Shown here piece by piece: positions 44,941 to 53,319 of a stretch of 64,000 nucleotides of DNA. Within the stretch, counting starts at the first letter, position 1, and every line of letters starts with the position of its first letter. The DNA comes from Flavobacteriales bacterium (GTDB taxonomy: Bacteria > Bacteroidota > Bacteroidia > UBA10329). The position numbers and the translations under genes were made by a program. A model generated the notes under the pieces. The model had not been told where the DNA came from. It ran no database searches and worked only from the letters and a program-made list of their open reading frames with translations. The stretch covers positions 1-64,000 of the forward strand of contig JACJZP010000004.1 in the NCBI GenBank assembly GCA_020635535.1, in the 5' to 3' direction.

Positions 44941-44965
44941 AGCCACTCACACGAGTGGCTTTTTA
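44941..44965 (+). terminator. Terminator after right 98-bp repeat
   Basis: AGCCACTC-ACAC-GAGTGGCT, a perfect 8-bp stem, followed by TTTTT on the plus strand. Same position relative to the repeat as at the left copy. Confidence 0.85.
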
Positions 44966-45022
44966 ATTTCCAGTTAAGGTTAGGGTTGTATTTTCACGGC
45001 TCATCTCAAACCCCAATCAAAT

Positions 45023-47104
45023 ATGCTTTTCAGAATAGTCTTTTGCCTTTCCTTATTGGCGTGGCATAGCATTAACGCACAAATCATTGATCCTGAACAT
45101 GTTACAATAATTCGCGATTCGCTCGGGGTACCACACGTGCACGGAACCACCGATGCTGAAGCAGCTTATGGACTGGCCTATGCGCATGCCGAAGACAACT
45201 TTGCAGAAATACAGGAAGCCGTAATGGCGGGTAAAGGTCTGCTCGGAAGTTATCAAGGAAAAGATGGTGTCCTTTTTGACTTCGGGCTTCAGTTTCTGAG
45301 CATCGACTCGCTGGTGGAAGCTCGATTCGAACAGGATCTTTCCTCCGAGTTCCGAGCGGTTCTTTCGGGGTACGCGCAGGCTCTGAATGATTACGCTGAC
45401 CAACACCCAAAGGAAATCATCCTCAAAAAGACCTTTCCTGTAACCGCTAAAGATCTGGTGAAGAGTTCAACGCTCAGTGTTTCGCTGATGGCCGGCCTCG
45501 GCATGGCACTGAAAGCGGTGAACGAAAATCGGATAGAGGAATTCTTAGGTGCCAACGAAATTGAAACCGGAACGGGCTCCAATGCCCTTGCCGTTGCGCC
45601 AGAGAAAATGGCAGATGGCAACGCCTATCTGCTTGTCAATTCGCACCAACCCATTGAAGGACGATTTGCGTGGTACGAGGCGCATGTGATGAGCGATGAA
45701 GGCTGGAATTGTGTTGGAGGTCTTTTCCCTGGAGGCACGAGCGTATTTGTGGGGTCAAACCCGAACTTGGGATGGGCTCACACCTTCAACTACCACCAGT
45801 TCGGAGATATCTACCAATTAGAACTGAACCCCAAGAACAAGAACCAATACAAGTACGATGGCCAATGGCGAGATTTCTACGTTCGTAAAATAAAGCTCAA
45901 GGTGAAGGTTATCGGGATGAAGATTCCAGTTACCAAAAAGGTGAAGAGTTGTGCATACGGCCCCGTGTTCGAGAATAAATACGGGTCGTGGGCATTTCGA
46001 TTTGCCGCCTATCACGACATCCGCGCCACTGAGCAATGGTATCGTATGAACAAGGCGAAAAACTTCGGTGAGTTTACCGAAGCCATGAAAATGCAGGCGG
46101 TACCACTTTTCAATACGGTGTATGCTGACAAGGATGGAAATATCATGCTGCACTCGGGTGGCAAGGTGCCAAAGAGAAATCCACGATTGAATTGGAAATC
46201 GCCCATCACGGCCAATACTTCCGATTATCGATGGGAGGAAATCCTTGATTATGGACAGCTTCCGCACGTAGAAAATCCAGAATGCGGATACGTTTACAAC
46301 GCCAACAACACCCCGTTGGAATGCACTGGAGACAGCTGTAATTGGAACGAGTATTTCCCTGGTCTTCAAACCTTTATGTACAACCGGGGAGAACGATTCA
46401 AGTATTTGATGGAAAGCCACGATGGCAAATTCACCGAAGGAGACCTTGACCGCATCAAGTACGATTTCAGCTACCATCCGGATGGCATTTACGAAAAGAA
46501 ATTCGCAGCCATGTATAACTTGGATGAGACCAAGTACCCCGACATTGCCGATGCCATCCAAAAGCTCAAAAAATGGGACCGGAAAGGAAATGCGGACAAT
46601 ATGGATGCAGCCTTGGCCATGGTAACGCACGATTTTCTGCGGTTGGCAGCAGATGCACCGTTTGCCATCTACATGGTACGACAGGCGTATTTGGATGAAC
46701 AGACAGCGGTTGATGCCATCCGCAAAGCAAAAAAACTTCTATTGAAAACACACGGAACATTGGATGTGCCGTTGGGCGATGTTCAACGCCTCATTCGAGG
46801 AGAGAAGAGCTTGCCCGCACATGGACTTCGTGAGGTTCCGCGGGCAACAGACACGAAATTGTACGATAAGAAGAAAGGTATTTATCAGGTTACGGGTGGC
46901 GATGGCTACATTCAGGTGGCGCGCTTCGGAAAAGACGGCACAGAAGTTCGCAGCATCAATGCGCTGGGAGCCAGCAACCACCCCGAAAGTCGTCATTACA
47001 ACGACCAAATGGAGATGTTCACCAACCACCAGTACCGTCCAGTTCCACTTGATATTGAGTTACTCAAAGCCAAGGCCGAACAAATTTATCACCCTGGAGA
47101 ATAA
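45023..47104 (+). CDS. Penicillin acylase-family Ntn hydrolase (acylase)
   Basis: 693 aa. Signal peptide cut after INAQ, short alpha-chain region (VTIIRDSLGVPHVHGTTDAEAAYGLAYAHAEDNF), then the autoprocessing site GTGSNALAV with Ser186 as the new N-terminal nucleophile of the beta chain. GRFAWYEAHV, GAS NHPESRHYNDQ-like C-terminus and the Asn catalytic segment fit the family. Members cleave acyl amides such as penicillins, acyl-homoserine lactones or lipid amides; the substrate is unknown. The stop touches that of the convergent symporter gene with no space for a terminator. Confidence 0.88.
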   Translation: MLFRIVFCLSLLAWHSINAQIIDPEHVTIIRDSLGVPHVHGTTDAEAAYGLAYAHAEDNFAEIQEAVMAGKGLLGSYQGKDGVLFDFGLQFLSIDSLVEARFEQDLSSEFRAVLSGYAQALNDYADQHPKEIILKKTFPVTAKDLVKSSTLSVSLMAGLGMALKAVNENRIEEFLGANEIETGTGSNALAVAPEKMADGNAYLLVNSHQPIEGRFAWYEAHVMSDEGWNCVGGLFPGGTSVFVGSNPNLGWAHTFNYHQFGDIYQLELNPKNKNQYKYDGQWRDFYVRKIKLKVKVIGMKIPVTKKVKSCAYGPVFENKYGSWAFRFAAYHDIRATEQWYRMNKAKNFGEFTEAMKMQAVPLFNTVYADKDGNIMLHSGGKVPKRNPRLNWKSPITANTSDYRWEEILDYGQLPHVENPECGYVYNANNTPLECTGDSCNWNEYFPGLQTFMYNRGERFKYLMESHDGKFTEGDLDRIKYDFSYHPDGIYEKKFAAMYNLDETKYPDIADAIQKLKKWDRKGNADNMDAALAMVTHDFLRLAADAPFAIYMVRQAYLDEQTAVDAIRKAKKLLLKTHGTLDVPLGDVQRLIRGEKSLPAHGLREVPRATDTKLYDKKKGIYQVTGGDGYIQVARFGKDGTEVRSINALGASNHPESRHYNDQMEMFTNHQYRPVPLDIELLKAKAEQIYHPGE

Positions 47105-48856
47105 TCAGAACTTCTTCCAGAAGGAAACCAAAGCGCCAACCGATAGCAGGAAAACGGTTCCTAATCCAAGGCCAAGACCTGTATTCCCATAAATGAATGA
47201 ACCCATGGCAAAAAGTGCCGTGTAGACCACCAGGCAACCAAGGAACATTCCGAGAATCTGAAGAGGGAGATTGCCAACCGTGGCAACAGTCGAACTTCTG
47301 AAGTTCTTCCAGCCAATTGTTGGATTGACCTTAATGCAGAAGTTTTTGAGTGTTTCTTCTGTCTCAGGCTGAGTTAAGAAGGTTACAGTTAACCAGCCAA
47401 TGGTTGTAACTACCACACCGACCAAGAGATTCCAATGTCCCGCAATATCAATCAGATGGATTTTCGGGTTGATAATCTCGAAGAAAACGGCCACCGCAAA
47501 CGAAATGACCATTCCGCTTATCTCCGTCCAAGCGTTAATGCGCCACCAGAACCAGCGAAGAATGAATATCAAACCGGTTCCAGCACCAATCTGAAGCAAA
47601 ATATTGAACGCTTGTAGTGCATTGGAAAGCGCCAATGCCATCAGCGCAGCAAATAGCATCAGCAATACGGTTGAAACCCGACCGACCATCACCAGTTCCT
47701 TTTCGGATGCATCTGGCTTGACGAATCGCTGGTAGAAATCATTCACTACATATGAACTTCCCCAATTCAAATGTGTAGAGATTGTGCTCATGAAAGCGGC
47801 CACCAAAGAAGCAATCACCAAACCGAGCAGACCTGCTGGAAGAAATGTGAGCATGGCCGGATAAGCAAGGTCATCATTCACCATGGCAGCATCAATATGC
47901 GGAAATGCCGCTTGAATGCTTTCAAGATTCGGAAAAACGATAACGGAGCATAACGCGATGATGATCCAAGGCCAAGGTCGCAAAGCGTAATGCGCAATAT
48001 TGAAAAGCAGCGTTGCGCCCATCGCGTTCTGTTCATCTTTCGCGGCCAACATGCGCTGAGCGATGTAACCGCCTCCGCCAGGTTCGGCACCAGGATACCA
48101 AACACTCCACCATTGCACTGCCAGCGGAATAATGAGCAATGGAATCAATGCTTCGGTGTCAGAAAAATCAGGCAAAAAATTGGTCAATGATGCTACTTCC
48201 TGATGTGCCAACAAGTTTTCGAGTCCGTTTACCTGCGGCAGATCGAGCATCACGTTGGCAGCCCAAACCGTTCCAACCATCGCCAAAATGAACTGAAAGA
48301 AATCCGTGATCAGAACGCCTCTCAAACCGCCCATCGAGCTATAAAGAACCGTGACAACACTTGCAATCAGCAACGTTTGTTCGGACGAAAGCCCAAGCAT
48401 TACACCACCGATCTTGATGGCCGCCAAACACACCGTGGCCATGATCATCACGTTGAAGAAAACTCCGAGATATAACGCCCTGAAACCGCGAAGAAATGCC
48501 GCACTTTTCCCTCCGTAACGTATCTCATAGAACTCCAGATCGGTGAGCACGCCCGAACGTCTCCACAATTTGGAATAGACGAAAACCGTGAGCATCCCCG
48601 TAAGGAGAAACGCCCACCAGACCCAGTTGCCCGACACTCCGTTCTTCCGAACGATATCTGTCACCAAGTTGGGCGTATCGGCAGAGAATGTGGTTGCCAC
48701 CATCGAAATTCCCAACAGCCACCATGGCATATTCCTGCCGGAAAGGAAAAACTCGGCCGAACTGCTTCCTGCCTTGCGCGAAACAACGATTCCGATAATT
48801 AGCGAAACGATAAAAAAGGCCGCGATGATGGCCTGATCGAGGAGTGTGAGTTGCAT
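47105..48856 (-). CDS. Sodium/solute symporter (SSS family)
   Basis: 583 aa with about 14 membrane helices. AEFFLSGRNMPWWLLGISMVATTFSADTPN in part is the SSS helix-one motif that takes part in sodium and substrate binding, and SSMGGLRGVLITDFFQF is the helix-five signature. LLGLVIASLVAAFMSTISTHLNWGSS carries the sodium-site serines/threonines of helix eight. The substrate (sugar, amino acid or other) cannot be assigned. Single gene, transcribed toward the acylase. Confidence 0.92.
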   Translation of the reverse strand: MQLTLLDQAIIAAFFIVSLIIGIVVSRKAGSSSAEFFLSGRNMPWWLLGISMVATTFSADTPNLVTDIVRKNGVSGNWVWWAFLLTGMLTVFVYSKLWRRSGVLTDLEFYEIRYGGKSAAFLRGFRALYLGVFFNVMIMATVCLAAIKIGGVMLGLSSEQTLLIASVVTVLYSSMGGLRGVLITDFFQFILAMVGTVWAANVMLDLPQVNGLENLLAHQEVASLTNFLPDFSDTEALIPLLIIPLAVQWWSVWYPGAEPGGGGYIAQRMLAAKDEQNAMGATLLFNIAHYALRPWPWIIIALCSVIVFPNLESIQAAFPHIDAAMVNDDLAYPAMLTFLPAGLLGLVIASLVAAFMSTISTHLNWGSSYVVNDFYQRFVKPDASEKELVMVGRVSTVLLMLFAALMALALSNALQAFNILLQIGAGTGLIFILRWFWWRINAWTEISGMVISFAVAVFFEIINPKIHLIDIAGHWNLLVGVVVTTIGWLTVTFLTQPETEETLKNFCIKVNPTIGWKNFRSSTVATVGNLPLQILGMFLGCLVVYTALFAMGSFIYGNTGLGLGLGTVFLLSVGALVSFWKKF

Positions 48857-48988
48857 GATGGAAATTACGTGGTTGCAGGTCTACTCATCACGCATCCTTA
48901 ACGAAGTATTAACAGGCCTGCGTTAATGCTTCGGCAACTCAACAGACCGCAGAAGGAATGGGCTTTCTATATTCGCGACAAATAACCA

Positions 48989-49891
48989 ATGAACATGAAA
49001 CCGACACTTCTAATACTTGCAGCAGGAATGGGCAGCCGTTACGGTGGTCTCAAGCAGATCGATCCGCTTGGCCCGAACGGAGAAACCATCATCGAATACT
49101 CAATTTACGATGCCATTCAGGCAGGTTTTGGCAAGGTGGTTTTCGTTATCCGCGAGAGCTTTGCTGATGATTTCAAAGCGCGTTTCACCGGGAAGTTCGA
49201 GGATAAAATTGAGATCGCTTACGCGTATCAGGATGTGAACACGCCTGTTGAAGGTGTAACGGATCTTCCGCATCGCGAGAAGCCTTGGGGAACCATGCAT
49301 GCCGTTCTGGTTGCCAAGGATGTGGTGAACGAGCCTTTCGCGGTTATCAATGCAGATGATTTTTACGGTGCCGATGGATTCCATCAGGTGGCTGATTTCT
49401 TGAAGAACAAGTGTACCGAAGACACTTACACAATGGTCGGTTACGTGCTTCGCAATACGTTGAGCGATCACGGACAGGTAAGTCGTGGCGTTTGTGTGGC
49501 TGATAGCGAAAACAACTTGTCGCAGGTTGATGAGCGCACCAAGATCCATTGGGAAGGCGAAAAAGTGGTTTACCATGATGCCGATGGCGCACATGAAGTG
49601 AATCCTGACAGCGTTGTTTCCATGAACTTCTGGGGTTTCCACCCGAACATTTTTGAGGTGAGCCGCCATATGTTCATCGACTTCGTGAAGGAGAACCGCG
49701 ACAACCCGAAAGCAGAATTCTTCATTCCGTTGGTGGCCGATAACCTCATCAAAGCTGGCGATGCCAAATTCCCGATACTGACAAGCAACGACCGCTGGTA
49801 TGGCGTAACGTATCAGGAAGACCGTCCGATGGTGGTGAATGCGTTCCAGAAACTCGTTGACGAAGGAAAATATCCGAGCCCGTTGTGGTGA
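48989..49891 (+). CDS. Sugar-1-phosphate nucleotidyltransferase-like protein
   Basis: 300 aa. The N-terminal LILAAGMGSRYGGLKQIDPLGPNGETIIEYSI holds the NTP-binding loop of the RmlA/GlmU superfamily, and FAVINADDFYGADGF is the metal-binding aspartate strand. The protein fits Bacteroidota 'nucleotidyltransferases' that are not further defined. The start may be the Met at 48995. Ends before a strong palindromic terminator. Single gene, and no sugar genes are adjacent. Confidence 0.87.
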   Translation: MNMKPTLLILAAGMGSRYGGLKQIDPLGPNGETIIEYSIYDAIQAGFGKVVFVIRESFADDFKARFTGKFEDKIEIAYAYQDVNTPVEGVTDLPHREKPWGTMHAVLVAKDVVNEPFAVINADDFYGADGFHQVADFLKNKCTEDTYTMVGYVLRNTLSDHGQVSRGVCVADSENNLSQVDERTKIHWEGEKVVYHDADGAHEVNPDSVVSMNFWGFHPNIFEVSRHMFIDFVKENRDNPKAEFFIPLVADNLIKAGDAKFPILTSNDRWYGVTYQEDRPMVVNAFQKLVDEGKYPSPLW

Positions 49892-49902
49892 GAAAAACCG
49901 AA

Positions 49903-49942
49903 TAAACAGAAAGGGCAGCCAATTGGCTGCCCTTTCTGTTTA
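49903..49942. terminator. Bidirectional terminator, perfect 40-bp palindrome
   Basis: TAAACAGAAAGGGCAGCC and its exact complement are separated by AATT, giving an 18-bp stem ending in TTTCTGTTTA on both strands. It serves the convergent nucleotidyltransferase (plus) and lipoprotein (minus) genes. Confidence 0.9.
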
Positions 49943-49958
49943 CAGACAATTTGAATCA

Positions 49959-50492
49959 TTAATAATCCATGCAGAAACTGCCTGTGATATTGATAACTTG
50001 ACCACTTGTATTAGCAGCTGTTGCAGTAAAGGAACCCGAAGCCTTGTGATAGATCGATTGTACACCAAGTACGTCAATCGCAGATCCAAGTTCATCAATG
50101 GTAAGGTTGAATACCTGTACTGAATCGTAACGTCCAGTCTCGGTTACAACAATGGCTATCTCATCAAAATCCTCCTTCGTAAAAGAACCTGTAGCAACAA
50201 CAAACGGGGCACCGCCTACCGCCACGGTCAACTCGGCAGTACTCGCATCATTGTCATTGTCGACAGACAGTTCAAGTGCACCTTCGGTTGTCGTACCGTC
50301 CGTCTGGTTGAAAGCGTGAACAATGGAACTGGCGTTGGTAGTAGGTGAAAAACTTCCGAACAGATCCGTCTCTGCACTGAAATACATCTCCGCCTCATTC
50401 GTGCAGGAAGATGTGCCGTCATCATCATTCTGATTGCAACCGAACACGAAAAGAGCCAAGGAAAGCATTGAAAGATACCCGTACTTCATCAT
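49959..50492 (-). CDS. Lipoprotein of unknown function
   Basis: 177 aa. Signal peptide with lipobox VFGC (Cys at about 19), then an acidic linker (NQNDDDGTSS) and a beta-rich domain with few charged patches. Two cysteines at the ends of the domain (SSCTNE, GSFCMDY) may form a disulfide. No family recognised. Isolated gene, divergent from the WYL regulator. Confidence 0.75.
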   Translation of the reverse strand: MMKYGYLSMLSLALFVFGCNQNDDDGTSSCTNEAEMYFSAETDLFGSFSPTTNASSIVHAFNQTDGTTTEGALELSVDNDNDASTAELTVAVGGAPFVVATGSFTKEDFDEIAIVVTETGRYDSVQVFNLTIDELGSAIDVLGVQSIYHKASGSFTATAANTSGQVINITGSFCMDY

Positions 50493-50591
50493 TTTATAGC
50501 GTTGTTATTTACAGCAAAAATAATGTGAACATGTAAGCCGAAACAGCATCCAGAGACATAAATTTCATGTACCACATCTTACCTTTATCGC

Positions 50592-51569
50592 ATGCCAGCC
50601 AACAAATACGCCCTACTCCGCTACCGCATTATTGACGATTGCCTCACTAACAAAGGCCGCAAGTTCCCTACCAAGGAAGACCTGCAATACGCTTGCGAAC
50701 AAGCGCTTTATGGCAGTTCGGGCGAACGTGTTTCCATTAGCACCATCGAAAAGGATATGTGGGCTATGAAAAACGAGAGCGAACTCGGCTACTACGCGCC
50801 CATTGCGTATTCAAAACTGGAGAAAGGCTATTTCTACGAAGATCCGAATTACACCATCAAAGAGATCAGCCTGAGCGATGAGGACAAGGAGGCCATTCGC
50901 TTTGCGGCCACTACCCTATTCCAGTTCAAAGACCTATCAATTTTTGATCAGTTCGGGGCGGCCATTCAGAAGATATTCGACCGACTAAACATCTCGCCAG
51001 AAATGCAAGATGAGGCCATTGAGCGCTTCGTTCAATTTGAAAACACGCCCGTTGCCAAGGGAACGGAACATTTGCCGCTGTTGTTACAAGCCATTAAAGA
51101 AACCCGCGAGGTGCGTTTTCGATACCTTTCCTTCTTGGATGAAAGCGAAACCGAACGCGTGTTGCATCCTTACCTTTTGAAGGAATACCGCAACCGTTGG
51201 TACGTAATCGGCAAAGACGCGGAAGCAGGAAAAGTGAAAACATTTGGCCTTGACCGTATCTCCGACCTTTCCATTCGCGAGAACTATTTCACCGTTGATA
51301 AGAACTTCGACCCAGAAACGCTTTTCAAGTACAGTTTCGGCATTACCGCAGGCGGTAAACCCGAGAAGGTTGTTCTGAAATTCGCTCCGCAAGAAGGTCG
51401 CTACGTAAAAGCGCAACCGCTTCATCCAACGCAAAAGATCATCAAGGAAAATGTAGATGGACTGACAGTTCAACTGAAGGTGATCCCCAGCTATGAGTTG
51501 AAAGCAACCATTCGGTCATTTGGGAAACAGGTTGTAGTTCTCGAACCAGCACAGTTAATTGATGAATAG
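50592..51569 (+). CDS. WYL-domain transcription regulator
   Basis: 325 aa. An N-terminal winged helix (about 1-70, LRYRIIDDCLTN and VSISTIEKDMWAM) is followed by a WYL domain (about 150-245: VRFRYLSFLDESETERVLHPYLLKEYRNRWYVIGKD) and a C-terminal WCX-like domain. WYL proteins sense nucleic acid or nucleotide ligands and often regulate DNA-damage or defence genes. Neighbours give no hint; no phage-defence gene is nearby. Confidence 0.9.
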   Translation: MPANKYALLRYRIIDDCLTNKGRKFPTKEDLQYACEQALYGSSGERVSISTIEKDMWAMKNESELGYYAPIAYSKLEKGYFYEDPNYTIKEISLSDEDKEAIRFAATTLFQFKDLSIFDQFGAAIQKIFDRLNISPEMQDEAIERFVQFENTPVAKGTEHLPLLLQAIKETREVRFRYLSFLDESETERVLHPYLLKEYRNRWYVIGKDAEAGKVKTFGLDRISDLSIRENYFTVDKNFDPETLFKYSFGITAGGKPEKVVLKFAPQEGRYVKAQPLHPTQKIIKENVDGLTVQLKVIPSYELKATIRSFGKQVVVLEPAQLIDE

Positions 51570-51603
51570 TCGAAATATTATTTTCGCGCTCAAACCTTAA
51601 ACC

Positions 51604-52638
51604 ATGAAAACACTTTTCACTTCCATTCTATGTCTTGCCATTTCTGCGCAAGTTTTCTCTCAAAACCTTTTGGCACAGGCCAAGCCGAGCGGTTCGGACA
51701 GTTGGGGATACATCAACGCAAAAGGTGAGTTTGTGATTGATGCACAATTCCGCGATTGCCATGCTTTTTCGGAAGGCTTTGCACCGATCTATGACAAAAA
51801 GGCCAAAACCTTCTACTTCATTAAACCAAATGGCGAAAAGCTGAATACCGAGATAAGTTCATTCCGATTGCGAAACATTTTCGGCTTTGGAACCAAAGGC
51901 TTTGAAGACGGAATGGTGATGGTGGAAGTCTCCAAAAAATGGGGGTATCTGAATACAGAAGGCAAACTTGCCATTCCCACCAAATATGAGGATGCGAACT
52001 CCTTCAATGGTGGATTTGCCACAGTAAAATCAGGCGGAAAATGGTCCGTTATTGATAAAAGTGGGAATGAAACGGTCATTTCTGGCGCAACAGATGCGAA
52101 GTCTTTTTCTGAAGGATTAGCTCCTGTTCGAGTTGGCGACCTGTTCGGTTTTGCAGATACCAAAGGAAATGTAGTGGTTGATGCTAAATTCAAGAGTGTC
52201 GGGTACTACAGTGATGGTTTGGCTTGGGCCAAAGATGAAAGCGGAAACGTTGGTTTCATTGATAAAAGCGGTAACTGGGTCATCCAACCGAAATACAATG
52301 CTGCCAAAGAGTTTTCTGAAGGCTTGGCCAGAGTGAAATCTGGTGATAGCTGGACATTTGTTGACACAAAGGGAAATACCATCAGCACACCAAATGCAGA
52401 TACTTTCGGAGATTTTACAGACGGATTGGCCTATGCGAAAACCGAAGGAAATGTCGGATTCATTGATAAGACAGGTAAATTGGTCATTGAGCAGAAATTC
52501 CCAGCCATACGCGATTTCAAAAATGGATTTGCTGCTGCGAAGCAAGACGAAAAATGGGGATTCATTGACAAGACCGGAAAATGGGTGATTGAACCGCAGT
52601 TCGATAGTGTGAAAGATTTCGAGAATACGGAGAAATAG
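51604..52638 (+). CDS. Secreted WG-repeat protein
   Basis: 344 aa. Signal peptide (cut near VFSQ), then about nine WG-type repeats of 35-40 residues, each with a pattern like WGYINAKGEFVIDAQF, GFIDKSGNWVIQPKY, WGFIDKTGKWVIEPQF. Such repeats form a beta-propeller-like fold. Function unknown. 34 bp after the WYL gene, in the same direction, so co-transcription is possible. Confidence 0.87.
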   Translation: MKTLFTSILCLAISAQVFSQNLLAQAKPSGSDSWGYINAKGEFVIDAQFRDCHAFSEGFAPIYDKKAKTFYFIKPNGEKLNTEISSFRLRNIFGFGTKGFEDGMVMVEVSKKWGYLNTEGKLAIPTKYEDANSFNGGFATVKSGGKWSVIDKSGNETVISGATDAKSFSEGLAPVRVGDLFGFADTKGNVVVDAKFKSVGYYSDGLAWAKDESGNVGFIDKSGNWVIQPKYNAAKEFSEGLARVKSGDSWTFVDTKGNTISTPNADTFGDFTDGLAYAKTEGNVGFIDKTGKLVIEQKFPAIRDFKNGFAAAKQDEKWGFIDKTGKWVIEPQFDSVKDFENTEK

Positions 52639-52795
52639 CTTCCCATCATATTTGGTACCTTTGCCCTGCTGCCGTTGAGTTTATTTGGTGTTCAACGGCC
52701 ATCGATATTGCTCTCTTAGCGCTCGTTACATCTTGCGCTTCAACTGTAATCCCTCGGTATCAATCACCAAACACACTAAAACCACATAAACCTTA
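52639..52795. promoter_or_regulatory. 157-bp leader of cold-shock gene
   Basis: A long untranslated-looking stretch with the partly complementary GCCGTTGA and TCAACGGC arms (52672-52704). Long structured leaders are usual for cold-shock-protein genes. No ORF seen. Confidence 0.35.
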
Positions 52796-53245
52796 ATGGG
52801 TAGATCTCAAGAAACATTCGGCAAAAAGGAAAGAGAAAAGAAGAAAGCGAAGAAGCGCAAGGAGAAGGAAGAAGCAAGATTGGCGAGGAAGGAAAGCGGC
52901 AGAAGCAGCTTCGATGACATGATCGCATACGTTGACGAGAATGGGATGATCGTTGACACGCCACCGGATCCTACCGCTAAAAGAAAAGAGATCAAAGCCG
53001 AAGATATTGAGCTCGGAATTCCGAAGAAGACTGAGGATGACGAACCCACAATACGCAAGGGTGTAGTATCATTTTTGAACAGCGAAAAAGGCTATGGTTT
53101 TATCAAGGACTCGGACTCTGGAGAGAGCATTTTTGTTCATGTGAACAATACGCTTGAAGAGATCAAAGAGAATAATCTCGTATCGTTTGAGGTTCAACCA
53201 GGGCTGAAAGGCCCGGAAGCCGCTAAGGTTCAGGTGGTACGGTAA
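52796..53245 (+). CDS. Cold-shock-domain RNA-binding protein with charged N-terminus
   Basis: 149 aa. The first ~35 residues are almost all Lys, Arg and Glu (KKEREKKKAKKRKEKEEARL), a likely coiled-coil or RNA-binding tail. Residues about 84-149 are a cold-shock domain: GVVSFLNSEKGYGFIKDSDSGESIFVHVNN has the RNP1 (KGYGFI) and RNP2 (IFVHV) motifs. The two-part build is common in Bacteroidota. It is expected to bind RNA in the cytoplasm. Confidence 0.92.
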   Translation: MGRSQETFGKKEREKKKAKKRKEKEEARLARKESGRSSFDDMIAYVDENGMIVDTPPDPTAKRKEIKAEDIELGIPKKTEDDEPTIRKGVVSFLNSEKGYGFIKDSDSGESIFVHVNNTLEEIKENNLVSFEVQPGLKGPEAAKVQVVR

Positions 53246-53263
53246 ATAACACTTTCTGATACT

Positions 53264-53299
53264 AAAAAGCCGAGGCCGCAACAGCGACCTCGGCTTTTT
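53264..53299. terminator. Bidirectional terminator
   Basis: AAAAAGCCGAGG and CCTCGGCTTTTT are perfect 12-bp arms with a 12-nt loop; T-runs on both sides. Between the convergent cold-shock and acyl-CoA synthetase genes. Confidence 0.92.
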
Positions 53300-53319
53300 G
53301 ATTTTACTGGCAAGGAGAA

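Larger units (their letters stand above)
44623..45022. other. 400-bp intergenic region without a supported gene
   Basis: Contains the response-regulator promoter with its LytTR-type repeat, the right 98-bp repeat and a plus-strand terminator, then the promoter of the penicillin-acylase-family gene. No ORF with protein-like features. Confidence 0.7.

Noticed and set aside
45818..46630. 270-aa ORF antisense to the acylase gene
   Set aside because: The plus-strand frame has a signal peptide and the Ntn nucleophile; the antisense ORF is a codon-bias shadow.
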